From Minisyncoccota bacterium (lineage in GTDB: Bacteria > Patescibacteriota > Minisyncoccia > Phycocordibacterales > JACZSL01), in assembly GCA_028280145.1 (NCBI GenBank), contig JANQMM010000048.1, forward strand, positions 1-45,010: a DNA stretch of 45,010 nucleotides, in the 5' to 3' direction. How positions within the stretch are numbered: position 1 is the stretch's first letter; each line of letters begins with the position of its first letter. The translations under genes and the position numbers were made by a program. The notes beneath the pieces were generated by a model, which saw only the letters and a list, made by a program, of their open reading frames with translations, made no database searches and was not told where the DNA came from. Below are positions 25,329-32,801 of the stretch, in pieces.

Positions 25329-25949
25329 TTATGTAAGTTTTGACAGTGCGTTGACGGCAGCTCGGGCGTTGTTGATCTGGTTTTTGCTTCGTGAGAAGAT
25401 CTTTGCGGTCACATCAGTTACTCCTCCAAGTTCAAGCACATTACGGACGGATGAGCCTGCAACGATACCGCGCCCTTTTGCAGGAAGAATTTGTACACGT
25501 GCAGCACAATATTTTGATGAAACATCATGTCGAATGCTGTTATTCTTGGTACGTTTGACCGTGATCATGTTCTTCTTTGCATCTCTAATCGATTTTTCGA
25601 TCGCAAGTGCCGTGTCACCGGCTTTTCCAATCCCGACACCAACGCGCCCCTTTCGATCCCCGATCACCATTGACACTGAAAAGGCAAAACGTCGTCCTCC
25701 TGCCATCACACGAGTTACTCGTCGAATTGAAATGATCTTTTGATCAAATTCTCTTCGCTCACGCGGTTTTCTTCCTCGACGTGGTCTGCGTGGTCGCTCA
25801 TTTTTCTTAAAGACCCGTTTTTCCTTTTTTTCTCCACTTTGAGGCGCAGTATTTGCCTTCGCCGTTTCTTTCGGCGCTTCTGTCTTTGCCTCCTTTTTAG
25901 AGGAATCAGTCACTGTATCTGTTTTTTTTGTTTCTTTTTCTTCTGACAT
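25329..25949 (-). CDS. rpsE: Ribosomal protein uS5
   Basis: 206 aa, about 40 longer than E. coli S5 because of a Glu/Lys/Thr-rich tail at the N-terminus (residues 1-60). The double-stranded RNA-binding domain starts at FDQKIISIRRVTRVMAGGRRFAFSVSMVIGD, followed by GVGIGKAGDTALAIEKSI and a C-terminal GRGIVAGSSVRNVLELGG. 30S protein of the decoding-accuracy region. Confidence 0.97.
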   Translation of the reverse strand: MSEEKETKKTDTVTDSSKKEAKTEAPKETAKANTAPQSGEKKEKRVFKKNERPRRPRRGRKPRERREFDQKIISIRRVTRVMAGGRRFAFSVSMVIGDRKGRVGVGIGKAGDTALAIEKSIRDAKKNMITVKRTKNNSIRHDVSSKYCAARVQILPAKGRGIVAGSSVRNVLELGGVTDVTAKIFSRSKNQINNARAAVNALSKLT

Positions 25950-25950
25950 A

Positions 25951-26301
25951 TTAAAATTTCAATCCGCCCTCTCGAGCCGCCTCCGCAATTGCTTGAATCT
26001 TTCCCTTGTACTCGTACCCACCGCGATCAAACACCACTTCTGTGATCTTTTTCTCTTGTGCCAGTTTTGCAATTTGAGCACCCGTCTCCTTTGCTCTTTC
26101 AAGCGGTGTTTTTGCGCTACTCTTTCGCGTATCAGTCGCGCAAAGTGTCACTCTTTTCTCATCATCAATGACTTGCGCATAGACACCCTTTGTTGACTTA
26201 TAAATAGAAAGTCGGGGGCGCGTGCCGGTACCGGAAACCTTTGAGCGAATCCGCGCATGTCGTCGTACTTTTCGTGCTTTTGTTGCCTTGGTCTGATCCA
26301 T
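25951..26301 (-). CDS. rplR: Ribosomal protein uL18
   Basis: 116 aa, basic N-terminus, RPRLSIYKSTKGVYAQVIDDEKRVTLCATDT and VVFDRGGYEYKGKIQAIAEAAREGGLKF are L18 hallmarks. 5S rRNA-binding 50S protein. Gaps to its neighbours are 1 and 4 bp. Confidence 0.97.
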   Translation of the reverse strand: MDQTKATKARKVRRHARIRSKVSGTGTRPRLSIYKSTKGVYAQVIDDEKRVTLCATDTRKSSAKTPLERAKETGAQIAKLAQEKKITEVVFDRGGYEYKGKIQAIAEAAREGGLKF

Positions 26302-26305
26302 AGTA

Positions 26306-26839
26306 CTATACTGCTTTCTTACCTTGCTTTCGGCGTATCACTTCATCTTCGTAGCGAATGCCCTTTCCTTTGTACGGTTCGGGCTTGCGTACTGCGCGAA
26401 TATTTGCCGCAAATTCTCCCACGTGATCCTTATTAATGCCCTTCACCCCGATGACATTCTTTTCAACCGAAACTTCAACCCCTTCAGGTGCTACAAGTTC
26501 TACCGGATGTGAATAGCCCACATTGAGTACGATCTTATTTCCCTGTGCTTCTGCCCGATATCCAACACCTTCAACTATCAATTTCTTTTCAAATGGTGTA
26601 TTTACCCCTTTCACCATATTGCTTACATGTGCTGCGTATGTTCCCCAAAGAGACCTTGCAAACTTCGACTTTCGTGTGGGAGTAATTACCACTTCGCCAT
26701 CCTTCACCTCAATCTTCACCTCTGAGCGAAGAGGTCTTTCAAGTGCACCAAGCGGCCCTTTAACGGATAGGGTATCAGCCGTAACAGTTACTTCTGTTTT
26801 CTCCGGAATAGTGATGGGTTGTTTTCCTAGACGACTCAT
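26306..26839 (-). CDS. rplF: Ribosomal protein uL6
   Basis: 177 aa. Starts MSRLGKQPITIPEKTEVTVTADTLSVKGPLG. The C-terminal half ends with the L6 signature PEPYKGKGIRYEDEVIRRKQGK. Family length. 50S protein near the sarcin-ricin loop. Confidence 0.97.
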   Translation of the reverse strand: MSRLGKQPITIPEKTEVTVTADTLSVKGPLGALERPLRSEVKIEVKDGEVVITPTRKSKFARSLWGTYAAHVSNMVKGVNTPFEKKLIVEGVGYRAEAQGNKIVLNVGYSHPVELVAPEGVEVSVEKNVIGVKGINKDHVGEFAANIRAVRKPEPYKGKGIRYEDEVIRRKQGKKAV

Positions 26840-26863
26840 GTTGGTTAATTGGTGCTCAATTTG

Positions 26864-27259
26864 TTACCAGATCTTGAATAATGCTTCTCCGCCGACATTC
26901 TCTTTCCGCGCCTCTTTATCTGTGAGTACTCCTTTTGGAGTGGAGAGAATAAGCGCTCCCTTCCCATATTTAACACTTTGAACTGTATCTGCTCGCTCAT
27001 ACACCCGCCGTGAAGGCTTTGACACGCGTTTAACGCCATGAATTCGTGGGGTACCGCCCTCTGTATACAAAATCTTTACTTCAACACATTTTCGAGTTTT
27101 CTTTCCGCGCTTGGTGACATCTTGTACATACCCTGCATCCTTAAGTTTATGTGCTACCGCGTACTTAAATTTCGAAAACGGCACGGATACAACCTCGCGC
27201 TTTGCCGCTCCGGCATTCTTCAGTTGATTTATGAAATCTGCAATTGGGTCTACTACCAT
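26864..27259 (-). CDS. rpsH: Ribosomal protein uS8
   Basis: 131 aa from the ATG at 27257-27259, chosen because S8 begins with VVDPIADFINQLKNA. A frame six codons longer exists. The C-terminal motif here reads KGALILSTPKGVLTDKEARKENVGGEALFKIW. 30S primary assembly protein. Confidence 0.96.
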   Translation of the reverse strand: MVVDPIADFINQLKNAGAAKREVVSVPFSKFKYAVAHKLKDAGYVQDVTKRGKKTRKCVEVKILYTEGGTPRIHGVKRVSKPSRRVYERADTVQSVKYGKGALILSTPKGVLTDKEARKENVGGEALFKIW

Positions 27260-27283
27260 GATATACAAAACTAACACCTGTCC

Positions 27284-27469
27284 CTACCAAGAACTCTTTT
27301 TAATTCCGGGGATCAAACCTTCGTTGGCAAGCTCACGAAAACAAATGCGACACATATCAAAATCTCGCATGTATCCCTGCTTCCGTCCACAACGAAAACA
27401 TCGTCGTACGACTCGTGATTTAAATTTTGGTGCACGCTGTGATCGCGCAATGATTGATTTTTTTGCCAT
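27284..27469 (-). CDS. rpsN: Ribosomal protein uS14, zinc-binding type
   Basis: 61 aa. Four Cys residues as CFRCGR and CRICFREL make a zinc site, the short (type Z) S14. It starts one base after the stop of a 21-codon open frame that has a strong SD (27471-27536), so its translation may depend on that frame. In most bacteria rpsN follows rplE directly; here a 640-bp unit with its own promoter separates them. Confidence 0.97.
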   Translation of the reverse strand: MAKKSIIARSQRAPKFKSRVVRRCFRCGRKQGYMRDFDMCRICFRELANEGLIPGIKKSSW

Positions 27470-27470
27470 A

Positions 27471-27536
27471 CTATTTCAAGATCAGTTTTCCAACCATTTT
27501 CATAACAGCGGGAACTTGATCCTCTTTTTTGTTCAT
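27471..27536 (-). CDS. 21-codon small ORF coupled to rpsN
   Basis: ATG at 27534-27536, stop TAG at 27471-27473, one base before the rpsN ATG. The peptide starts [17 protein letters not shown]. An SD-like GGAGGG sits 5 bases before the ATG, whereas rpsN has none. It could be a leader peptide that brings ribosomes to rpsN, or a tiny protein. No homologue is recognised. Confidence 0.5.
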   Translation of the reverse strand: MNKKEDQVPAVMKMVGKLILK

Positions 27537-27617
27537 AAGACCCTCCACTCGATAACCGATCTGCTCGGTTTTCTATCTATATCCAATCGGATATAAAAAA
27601 GAGCCTCAAAAAGCTTG
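27537..27617 (-). promoter_or_regulatory. Folded rpsN leader
   Basis: Predicted transcript start near 27617. Hairpin TATATCC/GGATATA (27578-27595) and hairpin AACCGA/TCGGTT (27554-27570) precede the SD of the 21-codon frame. Confidence 0.5.
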
Positions 27618-27623
27618 TGCCCC

Positions 27624-27652
27624 ATATTAGCAATAGAGCCATATGTTGTCAA
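27624..27652 (-). promoter_or_regulatory. Promoter of rpsN-rpsH-rplF operon
   Basis: Consensus TTGACA (27647-27652), 17 bp, TAATAT (27624-27629) on the minus strand. It restarts ribosomal-gene transcription after the inserted unit. Confidence 0.72.
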
Positions 27653-27725
27653 TGTTTTTGGTACTCTGGATACTTTGTTGTATCTCCTACAAGATAGTAT
27701 CGGGAATATAGATATCCAAATACGC

Positions 27726-27753
27726 AAAAGCCTCCGACCAAACAGCCGGAGGC
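27726..27753 (-). terminator. Terminator of the small membrane-protein unit
   Basis: GCCTCCG (27730-27736) pairs with CGGAGGC (27747-27753), 10-nt loop, followed on the minus strand by TTTT. Confidence 0.75.
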
Positions 27754-27794
27754 CCATATTTTGTGCAACGAAGCCGAAGATCAGCTGGCGAAGA

Positions 27795-27914
27795 TCATCG
27801 GAGGATCATCGGTAGCGCAAACACCAGAAGGAGAAGCGCCAGTGTAAACGCCCCGCCAAAAGTGACCGCTCTATGGACAATTCGTTCCAGAGAGCCCATT
27901 TTTCTTAGCATCAT
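27795..27914 (-). CDS. Small membrane protein inserted between rplE and rpsN
   Basis: 39 aa from the first of two adjacent ATGs, with purine-rich AAAGGAAAGGG as SD. Basic N-terminal part, then one hydrophobic helix (about residues 17-36: AVTFGGAFTLALLLLVFALP) to the C-terminus. Not recognised. It has its own promoter (28058-28085) and terminator (27726-27753), so it is a separate unit inside the spc operon. Its 137-nt leader is GC-rich with no clear feature. Confidence 0.55.
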   Translation of the reverse strand: MMLRKMGSLERIVHRAVTFGGAFTLALLLLVFALPMILR

Positions 27915-28057
27915 ATCCCTTTCCTTTATGGTGTATTCGATAAACAGCCGCGCATGCGACCAACATGAGTGCGGATACAAGTATCAGCCCGCACGTAACC
28001 CCGCCCCAAGACCCTTGTCCCTAGGCACTGTTCTGCTTCTTCACTCTACCCTGCACC

Positions 28058-28085
28058 AGTATACAGATAAAAGAAGAATAATCAA
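28058..28085 (-). promoter_or_regulatory. Promoter of the small membrane-protein unit
   Basis: TTGATT (28080-28085), 16 bp, TATACT (28058-28063), minus strand. The -35 box uses the end of the rplE terminator T-run. Confidence 0.6.
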
Positions 28086-28111
28086 AAAAACGTCCTTTAC
28101 CGACGTTTTTT
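28084..28111 (-). terminator. Terminator after rplE
   Basis: AAAAAAACGTC with GACGTTTTTT, loop of 7, two bp after the rplE stop. An intrinsic terminator inside the spc operon is unusual. Confidence 0.82.
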
Positions 28112-28113
28112 GA

Positions 28114-28662
28114 TCACTTCTTCTCTTCCTCTTTTTTGAGAGGAAATCCGAGATGCTCCAGAAAGGCAAGGGTTTCTTTTTGGTCTTGTGAAGTGGTCAC
28201 GATTGTTACCGCAAGTCCAAAGACATCTTTGAGCTCCTCATCGGATGTTTCGGGAAAAATAGTATGCTCCTTAATGCCTATTGTTGCATTCCCCATCTCA
28301 TCAACAACAGTCCTTTTGATACCACGAAAGTCACGCGTTCGTGGAAGCACAACATGAACCAATTTATCGAGAAACATATCCATTCTTTTACCTCGAAGCG
28401 TTACCTGATACCCAATCACGTCACCTTCTCGAAGTTTAAATGAGGCAATACTTTTTCGGGCCTGTCGTGCCGCTGGCTTTTGACCAGTTATCTTTCCAAG
28501 CCGATCTTCGATCAGTTTAATCTTATTTTTATCTTTTATCGAACCGATACCTGTTGAAACGATCACCTTCAAAATACGTGGTGCCTCCATCGGATTGGTA
28601 TATCCAAAGTCACCTCTTAGTGCTTCAAGCGCTTTATTTTGTTTTTCTTTTACGATTGCCAT
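28114..28662 (-). CDS. rplE: Ribosomal protein uL5
   Basis: 182 aa. Contains NPMEAPRILKVIVSTGIGS, LIEDRLGKITGQKPAARQARKSIASFKLREGDVIGYQVTLRG and DFRGIK, all L5 motifs. Binds 5S rRNA. Followed by a strong terminator, so this gene ends its transcription unit instead of reading into rpsN. Confidence 0.97.
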   Translation of the reverse strand: MAIVKEKQNKALEALRGDFGYTNPMEAPRILKVIVSTGIGSIKDKNKIKLIEDRLGKITGQKPAARQARKSIASFKLREGDVIGYQVTLRGKRMDMFLDKLVHVVLPRTRDFRGIKRTVVDEMGNATIGIKEHTIFPETSDEELKDVFGLAVTIVTTSQDQKETLAFLEHLGFPLKKEEEKK

Positions 28663-28713
28663 GATACTTTTGGTCTTTTAGTCATTCGCTCTTGCTAAAG
28701 CTACGTGCCGGCT

Positions 28714-29025
28714 TTAACTAGCCAATTCAGTTTTACTTTTAACCGCAACACGCACTTTCTTTCCTTTCTTATATTCATAGCGTACACGTGTCGGTTTGTT
28801 TTCCTTCGGATCAACCAATTGCACATTTGAAATGTGGATCGGGTTTGCTTTATCAATAATCTGTCCGTGCTGACCGCTCTTGGTTGGTCGTCTGTGTCGC
28901 TTTTTCATATTGACACCCTCTACGATCAAGGATTCAATCTTTGGGTATGCATGCAACACCTTGCCGACAAGACCTTTGTCTTTCCCTGCAATAACTATTA
29001 CTTTGTCTCCTTTTCGAATTTTCAT
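28714..29025 (-). CDS. rplX: Ribosomal protein uL24
   Basis: 103 aa. KOW motif at the N-terminus (KIRKGDKVIVIAGKDKGLVGKVL), then LIVEGVNMKKRHRRPTKSGQHGQIIDKANPIHISNVQLVDP. Family length. 50S assembly initiator. 51 bp separate it from rplE. Confidence 0.97.
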   Translation of the reverse strand: MKIRKGDKVIVIAGKDKGLVGKVLHAYPKIESLIVEGVNMKKRHRRPTKSGQHGQIIDKANPIHISNVQLVDPKENKPTRVRYEYKKGKKVRVAVKSKTELAS

Positions 29026-29034
29026 ATTACGTAA

Positions 29035-29406
29035 CTACACAACTTCAGGTGCAAGTGATGCGATCTTCTGATACCCCGCCTCAGCAATTTCTCGAGGAAT
29101 CGGACCGAAAATACGTCCCGCTTTAGGCTCCTGTTTCCCCTTCTCAAGAATAACCACTGAATTCTCGTCAAACCGAATGTATGAGCCGTCTCTTCGTCGA
29201 TATGGTTGCCGTTGCCGAACCACAACAGCATGCACAACGTCCTTTTTTTTCACCAGCTTTCTTGGTTCTGCGGTTTGAATAGAAGCCACCACAACATCTC
29301 CAAGGCGCGCATACCGCTTCTTTGAACCACCAAGCACCTTGAATACACGTGCTATCTTTGCGCCGGAGTTATCAGTTACTTTCACTAATGTTTGTGGCTG
29401 GATCAT
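29035..29406 (-). CDS. rplN: Ribosomal protein uL14
   Basis: 123 aa, the family length. Starts MIQPQTLVKVTDNSGAKIARVFKVLGG and contains RRDGSYIRFDENSVVILEKG and RIFGPIPREIAEAGYQKIASLAPEVV. 50S subunit-interface protein. Confidence 0.98.
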   Translation of the reverse strand: MIQPQTLVKVTDNSGAKIARVFKVLGGSKKRYARLGDVVVASIQTAEPRKLVKKKDVVHAVVVRQRQPYRRRDGSYIRFDENSVVILEKGKQEPKAGRIFGPIPREIAEAGYQKIASLAPEVV

Positions 29407-29410
29407 GGTC

Positions 29411-29701
29411 TTACTGTTTTCCTATTACTTCAAAACGCTTCATCTTCGAGTACGGTTTCGCTTCGCGAATTTCTACCTTATCACCAATTTCAAAATTGTT
29501 CCCTTTATCGTGAGCATGATACTTCTTTACGTGCTTCAGATACTTTTTATATTTCGGATGCTTCACGTATCGTGAAACCGCAACAACAACCGTGTCTTGC
29601 ATCTTGTCAGAAACCACCACCCCGCGAAGCACACGCTTTGCGCTTTGTTTTGCTTTAGCGGATTCAATTGTCTTTTCTGTTTTCTTTGCTTTTTCACTCA
29701 T
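29411..29701 (-). CDS. rpsQ: Ribosomal protein uS17
   Basis: 96 aa from the ATG at 29699-29701; a longer frame overlaps rpmC. A Lys/Ala-rich N-terminal tail of about 20 residues precedes the OB-fold core (LRGVVVSDKMQDTVVVAVSRYVKHPKYKKYLKHVKKYHAHDKGNNFEIGDKVEIREAKPYSKMKRFEV). 30S protein. Confidence 0.96.
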   Translation of the reverse strand: MSEKAKKTEKTIESAKAKQSAKRVLRGVVVSDKMQDTVVVAVSRYVKHPKYKKYLKHVKKYHAHDKGNNFEIGDKVEIREAKPYSKMKRFEVIGKQ

Positions 29702-29705
29702 GTTT

Positions 29706-29918
29706 TTATGTATTCTTTTGTTCCTGCTTCGACTTGATAAGGCGTGCATTTTTCTCCGTTAAGATTCGCGCAATATCCTTTCGTAGATTCTTTCCCGTTT
29801 TCACATCACGTACCTTTGAACCGGCAATACCAAATCGAAATCCTCGAAGCTCTTCTTTTCGCTCCACAAGCAGTTTGTCCAAATCTTTATCGTTCTTTTT
29901 ACTGTATTGTTCTGCCAT
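29706..29918 (-). CDS. rpmC: Ribosomal protein uL29
   Basis: 70 aa, helical and charged. LDKLLVERKEELRGFRFGIAGSKVRDVKTGKNLRKDIARILTEKNAR fits L29 in its normal place between rplP and rpsQ. It lies near the 50S exit tunnel. Gaps to neighbours are 4 bp. Confidence 0.95.
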   Translation of the reverse strand: MAEQYSKKNDKDLDKLLVERKEELRGFRFGIAGSKVRDVKTGKNLRKDIARILTEKNARLIKSKQEQKNT

Positions 29919-29922
29919 GATC

Positions 29923-30348
29923 TTATATTAATTCTCGTGAGACGATTACCGACTTTAGAGGAAGTTTCGTTCCCGCTTTACGCAACGCTTCACGCGCAAC
30001 AGCTTCCGAAACCCCATCCACTTCAAACATGATCCGTCCGGGAAGTACTTCGCACTCGAATCCACTGGGTTCCCCTTTACCTTTACCCATACCTACTTCC
30101 GCAGCCTTCCGGGTAAACGGTCGATCGGGAAAAATACGAATCCAGATCTTACCCGTTTTTCCGCTTGTTCGCGAGATGCATCGACGTGCCGCCTCGATCT
30201 GATTACTCTTTACCCGTGCATACGTCGTCGCCTTAAGACCGTACGAGCCAAAACTTACCTTGTTCCCACGGCTAGCCACGCCAATTTTATTTGGATTCTT
30301 TCGCTTCGTATGCCACTTTCTAAACTTTACTTTCTTGGGAAATTGCAT
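29923..30348 (-). CDS. rplP: Ribosomal protein uL16
   Basis: 141 aa. KVKFRKWHTKRKNPNKIGVASRGNKVSFGSYGLKAT and KTGKIWIRIFPDRPFTRKAAEVGMGKGKGEPSGFECEVLPGRIMFEVDG are L16 signatures. 50S protein close to the A site. Family length. Confidence 0.97.
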   Translation of the reverse strand: MQFPKKVKFRKWHTKRKNPNKIGVASRGNKVSFGSYGLKATTYARVKSNQIEAARRCISRTSGKTGKIWIRIFPDRPFTRKAAEVGMGKGKGEPSGFECEVLPGRIMFEVDGVSEAVAREALRKAGTKLPLKSVIVSRELI

Positions 30349-30355
30349 GTTCTAC

Positions 30356-31027
30356 TTATTTACTTTTCTTGTCATCAAATATATCGCCTTTGTAGATCCA
30401 AACCTTAATACCAATGACTCCGTATGGAAGATAAGCCTTTTCACGAGCATAATCAATATCCGCTCTGAATGTCTGAAGTGGGATGCGCCCTTTCTTTATC
30501 TGTTCTGTTCGTGCCATTTCCGCCCCCCCAAGACGTCCCGCAACTGAAACACGAACTCCCAATACATCACGATTCGCCATAACCTTTTCAACCGTTTGCT
30601 TAAGCACGCGTCGAAACGGCATTCGCTTCTCAAGACCTTCTGCAACCATATAACCGACAATTGCAGCATTGCTCTCCGGTGAACGCACCTCTTCGATGTC
30701 AACTTTTAGCTCCGGATTCTCTGAAAGACCAAGTTTATTAATCTGCTTTTGAATGTCAGCCTTGAGTTGTTTTGCTCCTTCACCGCTTCGGCCAATGATA
30801 AGACCGGGGCGAGATGTCTGCACCACGACGCGAAGCACTCCCGCATTTCGCTCAACGATCACATCAGCAACATAAAAACCGCGAAGTCGCTTAGTGAGAT
30901 ACTCACGAATGGCCGTATCACACTTCATGAACTCTCGATATTGTTTTGGATCATTCGTAAACCAACGTGACTTCCAGTCACGAAGAATGCCGAGTCTGTG
31001 TGAATATGGATGTGCTTGATGTGTCAT
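30356..31027 (-). CDS. rpsC: Ribosomal protein uS3
   Basis: 223 aa from the ATG at 31025-31027, 4 bp after the rplV stop. It opens MTHQAHPYSHRLGILRDWKSRWF. KH domain with VQTSRPGLIIGRSGEGAKQL, and the C-terminal S3 signature GRLGGAEMARTEQIKKGRIPLQTFRADIDYA. 30S mRNA-entry protein. Confidence 0.97.
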   Translation of the reverse strand: MTHQAHPYSHRLGILRDWKSRWFTNDPKQYREFMKCDTAIREYLTKRLRGFYVADVIVERNAGVLRVVVQTSRPGLIIGRSGEGAKQLKADIQKQINKLGLSENPELKVDIEEVRSPESNAAIVGYMVAEGLEKRMPFRRVLKQTVEKVMANRDVLGVRVSVAGRLGGAEMARTEQIKKGRIPLQTFRADIDYAREKAYLPYGVIGIKVWIYKGDIFDDKKSK

Positions 31028-31031
31028 AAAA

Positions 31032-31355
31032 TTATTTTCCCTCCAACTCAACCTTTATATGGCTGGTGTGTTTGTTAATTCGAGCAGCGCGCCCCCGAGC
31101 TCGTGCCCGGTATCGCTTGAAGGTAAACCCTTTGTCCACCTGCACTTTGCCCACTTTTAATGATCCCTCGCTAACACCTTCCTCTTTTGCATTTGCAACA
31201 GCACTTTTAATGAGCTTTGCAAACGGTTCTGCCGCTCGTTTTGGTGTATGTTTTAATATCTCAAGTGCATCAGATACACGTTTGCCACGCACGAGATTTG
31301 CAATAAGTCGTACTTTCCTTGGTGCTTGTCGATAATTTGATACTGATGCTTTCAT
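31032..31355 (-). CDS. rplV: Ribosomal protein uL22
   Basis: 107 aa. VSNYRQAPRKVRLIANLVRGKRVSDALEILKHTPKRAAEPFAKLIKSAVANA and the C-terminal beta-hairpin FKRYRARARGRAARINKHTSHIKVEL are typical L22. Lines the 50S exit tunnel. Confidence 0.97.
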   Translation of the reverse strand: MKASVSNYRQAPRKVRLIANLVRGKRVSDALEILKHTPKRAAEPFAKLIKSAVANAKEEGVSEGSLKVGKVQVDKGFTFKRYRARARGRAARINKHTSHIKVELEGK

Positions 31356-31394
31356 GTTCTTGCTCTGTGTATGAAAAGAGATCGGCTCCCGATA

Positions 31395-31724
31395 TTATCC
31401 GGCCGCTCGTGCCGCTTTTGCTGCTGCGATCTCAGCCTCCTTTTTCTTCTGTTCGAGTTCTTTTTGCATCTTACCTCCGTGCCTTCGGAATGTTTTTGTT
31501 GGTGAGAATTCGCCGAGTCGATGCCCTACCATATCTTCTGAAACGACAACTTCGATATGCTCGCGGCCGTTGTGCACACCAAACGTAAACCCGACCATGT
31601 CCGGTGATATCATGCTTGCCCGCGCCCACGTCTTAATAACCCCTGTATCCTGAGGCTTCTTTCCTGCTATTTTCTTAAGTAGTTTTTCATCTACGTAAGG
31701 TCCTTTTTTCAGTGATCGAGTCAT
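31395..31724 (-). CDS. rpsS: Ribosomal protein uS19
   Basis: 109 aa, slightly long because of a Glu/Lys/Ala-rich C-terminal tail. Core: [73 protein letters not shown]. 30S head protein. It begins a new transcription unit here, because four unrelated genes separate it from rplB. Confidence 0.97.
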   Translation of the reverse strand: MTRSLKKGPYVDEKLLKKIAGKKPQDTGVIKTWARASMISPDMVGFTFGVHNGREHIEVVVSEDMVGHRLGEFSPTKTFRRHGGKMQKELEQKKKEAEIAAAKAARAAG

Positions 31725-31844
31725 TAAAAATGCTGGTTTTTAATCCCGGACTCCCTAGCGTATAGGGGTGCCTCGAGAAACGATATAATCAAGGCCTACC
31801 AATGCACTTCTTGAATAAAAAAGCGCCCTGATGAGCTTTCGCAC

Positions 31845-31872
31845 ATACTATCAGAAAGGAAATATATGTCAA
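31845..31872 (-). promoter_or_regulatory. Promoter of rpsS-rplE operon
   Basis: TTGACA (31867-31872), 16 bp, TAGTAT (31845-31850), minus strand, immediately behind a terminator. The transcript would start with an AAAGC/GCTTT stem and a T-run. A second small hairpin, CCCTA/TAGGG, lies in the leader. Confidence 0.68.
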
Positions 31873-31873
31873 C

Positions 31874-31899
31874 AAAAAGCCGCCCCGGTGTGGGGCGGC
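31874..31899 (-). terminator. Terminator of the lipoprotein unit
   Basis: GCCGCCCC (31879-31886) with GGGGCGGC (31892-31899), 5-nt loop, then TTTTT on the minus strand. Confidence 0.85.
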
Positions 31900-31934
31900 G
31901 ACAGTTCCAGGCGCTTGAAGCGCTCTGGCACTGT

Positions 31935-32348
31935 TCAGTCTGAGCTCAGTGCAAGACTCCAGCGGCGTTCGTGATTGTCCTTGCTTGTGACGACCATGTC
32001 GCTTGCCTCGATGGCTTGCATGAGATCGACCATCGCGCACATATTGGTGTCTTCGCGGCACAGCGTCCAGGAGCGGCGACGCTCGATCTCATGCAAGCCA
32101 TCGGAGCGGACGGTGATGAAGCGCTCCCGCTCATCCACGTCGACGATCTCGTTGGCACGAGCCTTCAGGTTATCGATCAGGCTTTCTTTTGAGCCGAAAT
32201 CTTTGTCGAGGTCGATGGTCTCCGTTACTCCGGTTGTGATGTCGCTGACATTCCAGATACGACCATCTTCTTCCGAGGATGGCAGGGTCGTGTCGGTTGC
32301 GGCACACCCCAACAAAAGGACGGCCAAAAAAGGAACAAGTGTTTTCAT
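31935..32348 (-). CDS. Small lipoprotein inserted between rplB and rpsS
   Basis: 137 aa from the ATG at 32346-32348 (SD GGGAGAG, spacing about 7). Signal MKTLVPFLAVLLLGC with a lipobox ending at C15, so a lipid-anchored exported protein. The mature part is acidic with two further Cys (LCREDTNMC). No family is recognised. GC content is clearly higher than in the neighbouring ribosomal genes, which suggests a different origin. A 21-bp perfect inverted repeat lies inside the coding region (32009-32029 and 32083-32103). Own promoter and terminator. Confidence 0.7.
   Translation of the reverse strand: MKTLVPFLAVLLLGCAATDTTLPSSEEDGRIWNVSDITTGVTETIDLDKDFGSKESLIDNLKARANEIVDVDERERFITVRSDGLHEIERRRSWTLCREDTNMCAMVDLMQAIEASDMVVTSKDNHERRWSLALSSD
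32009..32103. repeat. 21-bp perfect inverted repeat inside the lipoprotein gene
   Basis: Arms 32009-32029 and 32083-32103 are exact reverse complements (arm begins CGATGGCTTGCATGAG), separated by 53 bp. Both arms are translated (DGLHEIE and VDLMQAIE). Confidence 0.9.
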
Positions 32349-32396
32349 TGCGGACTCTCCCGAGTAGATAGAAACACGAAATGAAATGCGGTGAAA

Positions 32397-32425
32397 AAGA
32401 TACCATTTGTAACAGGTTTTGTCAA
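32397..32425 (-). promoter_or_regulatory. Promoter of the lipoprotein gene
   Basis: TTGACA (32420-32425), 17 bp, TATCTT (32397-32402) with TGG before it, minus strand; leader about 42 nt. Confidence 0.65.
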
Positions 32426-32482
32426 ATTCCACCATCTACGAGGGCTAAAAACCCCTCTTTCCCGCCATTTAAGAAGCTAAAG

Positions 32483-32504
32483 AAAAAAGCCGTCTTCTGA
32501 CGAC
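32483..32504 (-). terminator. Terminator of the 64-aa membrane-protein gene
   Basis: GTCGTC-AGAA-GACGGC stem (minus strand) followed by six T. Confidence 0.72.
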
Positions 32505-32545
32505 TCTCTCAAGTAGGGGAACTTCACCGCCTATTATACGGGCTT

Positions 32546-32740
32546 TTATTCTTGTGTTCTGGTCTCTGCCACCTCAGTTTCATCGATCGCCTCCTCTGCC
32601 TGAGATGACGAAATGTATGCATACCCTGTTGGTATAGCCACCATCACTACAACGGCCAGGAAAAAAACCCATGAGTGATACTCAGAGGCACCATCCTCGG
32701 GCTCGTCTCCCAAAGTTGCAAACTTAATGCTCTTGGGCAT
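32546..32740 (-). CDS. Small single-pass membrane protein
   Basis: 64 aa from the ATG at 32738-32740; AAAGGGG upstream is the likely SD. Residues about 1-22 are cytoplasm-like (MPKSIKFATLGDEPEDGAS), one helix SWVFFLAVVVMVAIPTGYAYI (about 23-43), then a Glu/Ala-rich acidic tail. No family is recognised. Own promoter, near-identical to that of the neighbouring 81-aa gene, and own terminator. Confidence 0.6.
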   Translation of the reverse strand: MPKSIKFATLGDEPEDGASEYHSWVFFLAVVVMVAIPTGYAYISSSQAEEAIDETEVAETRTQE

Positions 32741-32766
32741 TACTCTAACCCCTTTGTTGCGGATCA

Positions 32767-32795
32767 CCTGTTTATGTTATAGCACAAGCCCCAAC
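32767..32795 (-). promoter_or_regulatory. Promoter module A (shared with 33073-33103)
   Basis: Minus strand: extended -10 TTGTGC-TATAAC, with TATAAC at 32776-32781. Sequence from CCTGTTT to GCCC-AAC is largely the same as at 33073-33103. Leader about 29 nt. No good -35 at the normal distance. Confidence 0.5.
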
Positions 32796-32801
32796 GTCAA
32801 T

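Noticed and set aside
27533-27757. 74-aa minus-strand frame between rplE and rpsN
   Set aside because: It spans the rpsN promoter and two hairpins and has no SD; the short 21-codon frame with an SD explains the region better.
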